Below, in pieces: positions 5,066 through 5,172 of a stretch of 5,172 bases of DNA. The notes beneath the pieces are model-generated. The model ran no database searches. It was not told where the DNA came from and saw only the letters and a program-made list of their open reading frames with translations. The DNA is from Desulfobacteraceae bacterium. Lineage in GTDB: Bacteria; Desulfobacterota; DSM-4660; Desulfatiglandales; Desulfatiglandaceae. The stretch's first letter is position 1, and every line of letters begins with the position of its first letter. Location: assembly GCA_030597505.1 (NCBI GenBank), contig JAUVRS010000208.1, positions 1-5,172 of the forward strand, read 5' to 3'. Both the position numbers and the translations under genes were made by a program.

Positions 5066-5172
5066 TCCTAGAGGTGGAAAACGTCTATACCGCCTACGAA
5101 CAGATCCGGGTCCTATTCGGCATCTCTTTCCAGGTCGACCAGGGTCAAGTCGTCACCCTGTTGGGGCGAAAC
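5062..5172 (+). CDS. livF: Branched-chain amino acid type ABC transporter ATP-binding protein LivF, 5' part only
   Basis: The first 37 codons of the second ATPase are present and the gene runs off the right edge. The reading starts MILEVENVYTAYEQIRVLFG and reaches QGQVVTLLGRN, which is the lead-in to a Walker A motif (GRNGAGKT in the family) cut after Asn37. LivF rather than another ABC ATPase is supported by VYTAYEQIRVLFGISF and by its position right after livG. The start is GTG 5062, overlapping the livG TGA in a GTGA junction; GGAG at 5051-5054 is seven bases upstream. This overlap implies tight coupling, so LivG and LivF should be made in similar amounts. Most of the domain lies outside the window and cannot be checked. 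Confidence 0.87.
   Translation, partial: MILEVENVYTAYEQIRVLFGISFQVDQGQVVTLLGRN

Overview
The window reads as a bacterial chromosome segment from a Gram-negative organism. The substrate-binding protein has a plain Sec signal peptide without a lipobox, which fits a periplasm. Genes use strong AGGAGG-type ribosome binding sites, coding GC is moderate, and one intergenic stretch resembles degenerate AT-rich interspersed repeats (TTTCGTGCTTCGGATTT-type) that I associate with Desulfobacterota genomes. That taxonomic guess is an inference from memory and is not proven by the window.

Layout: (1) Positions 1-169 are non-coding apart from possible gene tails at the edge, and carry a strong dyad (91-122) upstream of the first gene. 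(2) 170-475 is a small stand-alone YgiN-like antibiotic-biosynthesis-monooxygenase (ABM) domain protein. (3) 476-1227 is a 752-base gap. It holds a weak promoter-like sequence, overlapping dyads, a bulged hairpin and a very good Rho-independent terminator ending near 743. Then comes an AT-rich degenerate repeat (about 893-1080), and then the leader of the downstream operon, with a possible 15-codon upstream ORF. (4) 1228-5172 is a branched-chain amino acid type (HAAT/Liv) ABC importer operon in canonical order: binding protein, LivH permease, LivM permease, LivG ATPase, and the first 37 codons of the LivF ATPase, which runs off the window.

The five transporter genes work as one machine. The periplasmic protein captures the ligand and delivers it to the LivH-LivM membrane heterodimer, and LivG-LivF hydrolyse ATP to drive import. 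The genes are tightly coupled: livH-livM are 4 bases apart, livM-livG share ATGA, and livG-livF share GTGA. The exception is a 91-base gap with an 8-bp stem-loop between the binding protein gene and livH, a plausible point for differential expression. The ligand cannot be fixed from sequence; the binding pocket differs from E. coli LivJ at a key position. The ABM gene is separated from the operon by the terminator and is probably transcribed independently.

I see no defence system, mobile element with a transposase, CRISPR array, tRNA or rRNA here. The coding content is ordinary. What deserves a second look is non-coding: the possible structured RNA at about 590-743, the dyad before the ABM gene, the upstream ORF and the repeat.
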